Shown one piece after another: positions 6,080 through 6,505 of a DNA stretch of 6,505 nt. Source of the stretch: Beijerinckiaceae bacterium (GTDB taxonomy: Bacteria; Pseudomonadota; Alphaproteobacteria; Rhizobiales; Beijerinckiaceae). The notes under the pieces are model-generated. The model saw nothing but the letters and a program-made list of their open reading frames with translations. It was not told where the DNA came from and searched no databases. The stretch is from assembly GCA_947456315.1 (NCBI GenBank), contig CANGRU010000101.1, positions 1 through 6,505 of the forward strand, given 5' to 3'. Within the stretch, counting starts at the first letter, position 1, and every line of letters begins with the position of its first letter. Made by a program: the position numbers and the translations under genes.

Positions 6080-6505
6080 ATGTCCTTGGGCGCCAAAAAT
6101 TTGCCGGTTTTGATTGAGGGAACGACCGCAGTCGTCCCCCATCGTGATCAGCCGCAGCCCCAGAACCAGAACTCATCTGCCCCGACACCCAAGACCGAAC
6201 AGGCTGAAGACTTCAATCAGGAACCCCCGATTGAAATCATCATTGATGCGCGTCAGCTCAAAGAGCGCATCATCGATTATCTGGGCGCTGTTCTCGCACG
6301 CTGCTGGGTGGATCGTGAATTGCTCGACCGGATTGAAGCCGGCCCGCACCGTGCGCTGCGTCACCTTGGTATTCTTTTGCCGGATGAAATCGACATCAAG
6401 GTTGAACGCAAAAATGCCGAGCGCCCGCGTCTCGTCATTTATGAATTCAATCAAGAGCGCTCGTTTCGCCGTCGCATCTGCTATTTGCAGCTTGTCATGA
6501 TGGCC
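6080..6505 (+). CDS. Unrecognised protein with a nitrile-hydratase-alpha/NHLP-like leader segment (partial, runs off the right edge)
   Basis: ATG at 6080 follows AGGAG by seven bases; 142 codons are visible without a stop. Residues 1-20 are mildly hydrophobic. Residues 22-50 are a Gln/Asn/Pro-rich, probably disordered linker (DQPQPQNQN onward). Residues 51-122 look folded: IEIIIDARQLKERIIDYL, then LARCWVDRELLDRIEAGP, RALRHLGILLPDEIDIKV and RPRLVIYEF. The order A-x-x-W-x-D ... L ... P ... AL ... LGI-x-LP ... V ... LV resembles the nitrile hydratase alpha-subunit-like leader domain, which is also used as the leader of NHLP-type ribosomal peptide precursors. After it comes a basic segment SFRRRICYLQLVMMA instead of an obvious Cys/Gly/Ser-rich core. 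The gene is real with good confidence; the family link is only pattern recognition. A regulatory or structural protein of unknown family is the main alternative. Confidence 0.72.
   Translation, partial: MSLGAKNLPVLIEGTTAVVPHRDQPQPQNQNSSAPTPKTEQAEDFNQEPPIEIIIDARQLKERIIDYLGAVLARCWVDRELLDRIEAGPHRALRHLGILLPDEIDIKVERKNAERPRLVIYEFNQERSFRRRICYLQLVMMA

Noticed and set aside
6173..6454. A 93-residue minus-strand open frame at the right end
   Set aside because: It is antisense to the 6080 gene and has no convincing start signal.
6114..6500. A 128-residue plus-strand open frame overlapping the last gene
   Set aside because: It is very rich in Arg/Ser/Pro with no ribosome binding site, while the frame starting at 6080 has AGGAG and a protein-like composition.

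Overview
The window reads as chromosomal DNA of a free-living alphaproteobacterium of moderate GC content. The grounds are an IspD-IspF fusion, a pyruvate dehydrogenase E1 beta subunit carrying its own N-terminal lipoyl domain, and an FtsB/DivIC-type gene just upstream of pdhA; all three are common in that class. Genus cannot be told from the sequence. I see no tRNA, rRNA, CRISPR array, insertion sequence or phage gene.

Layout. Positions 1-2156 (minus strand) hold the pyruvate dehydrogenase E1 operon: pdhA, then 13 bp later pdhB, which runs off the left edge. An AT-rich intergenic stretch (about 2157-2441) with an imperfect inverted repeat lies upstream of pdhA. An ftsB-like division gene (2442-2753, minus) comes next. 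A 113-bp divergent promoter region with an 18-bp near-palindrome (2782-2799) separates it from the plus-strand pair ispDF (2867-4078) and pncC/cinA-C (4075-4578), which overlap by ATGA. A fumarylacetoacetate-hydrolase-family gene (4585-5496, minus) converges on pncC with 6 bp between the stop codons. The region 5497-5764 is noncoding and holds a degenerate duplication with a 91-bp offset. It is followed by an unrecognised 77-residue gene (5765-5998, plus) and a gene starting at 6080 that runs off the right edge.

Function. The left two thirds is core metabolism and division: acetyl-CoA formation from pyruvate, septum assembly, two steps of the MEP isoprenoid pathway (steps 2 and 4 of the IspC-IspD-IspE-IspF series), and pyridine nucleotide salvage. 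Apart from the E1 pair and the ispDF-pncC transcript there is no evident joint pathway.

The right end is the least ordinary part. The last gene has a segment whose pattern resembles nitrile-hydratase-alpha-like leader domains (NHLP type) of ribosomal peptide precursors. Next to it are an orphan small protein and duplicated noncoding sequence. This is a pattern-based suggestion, and the sequence beyond 6505 is needed to test it.
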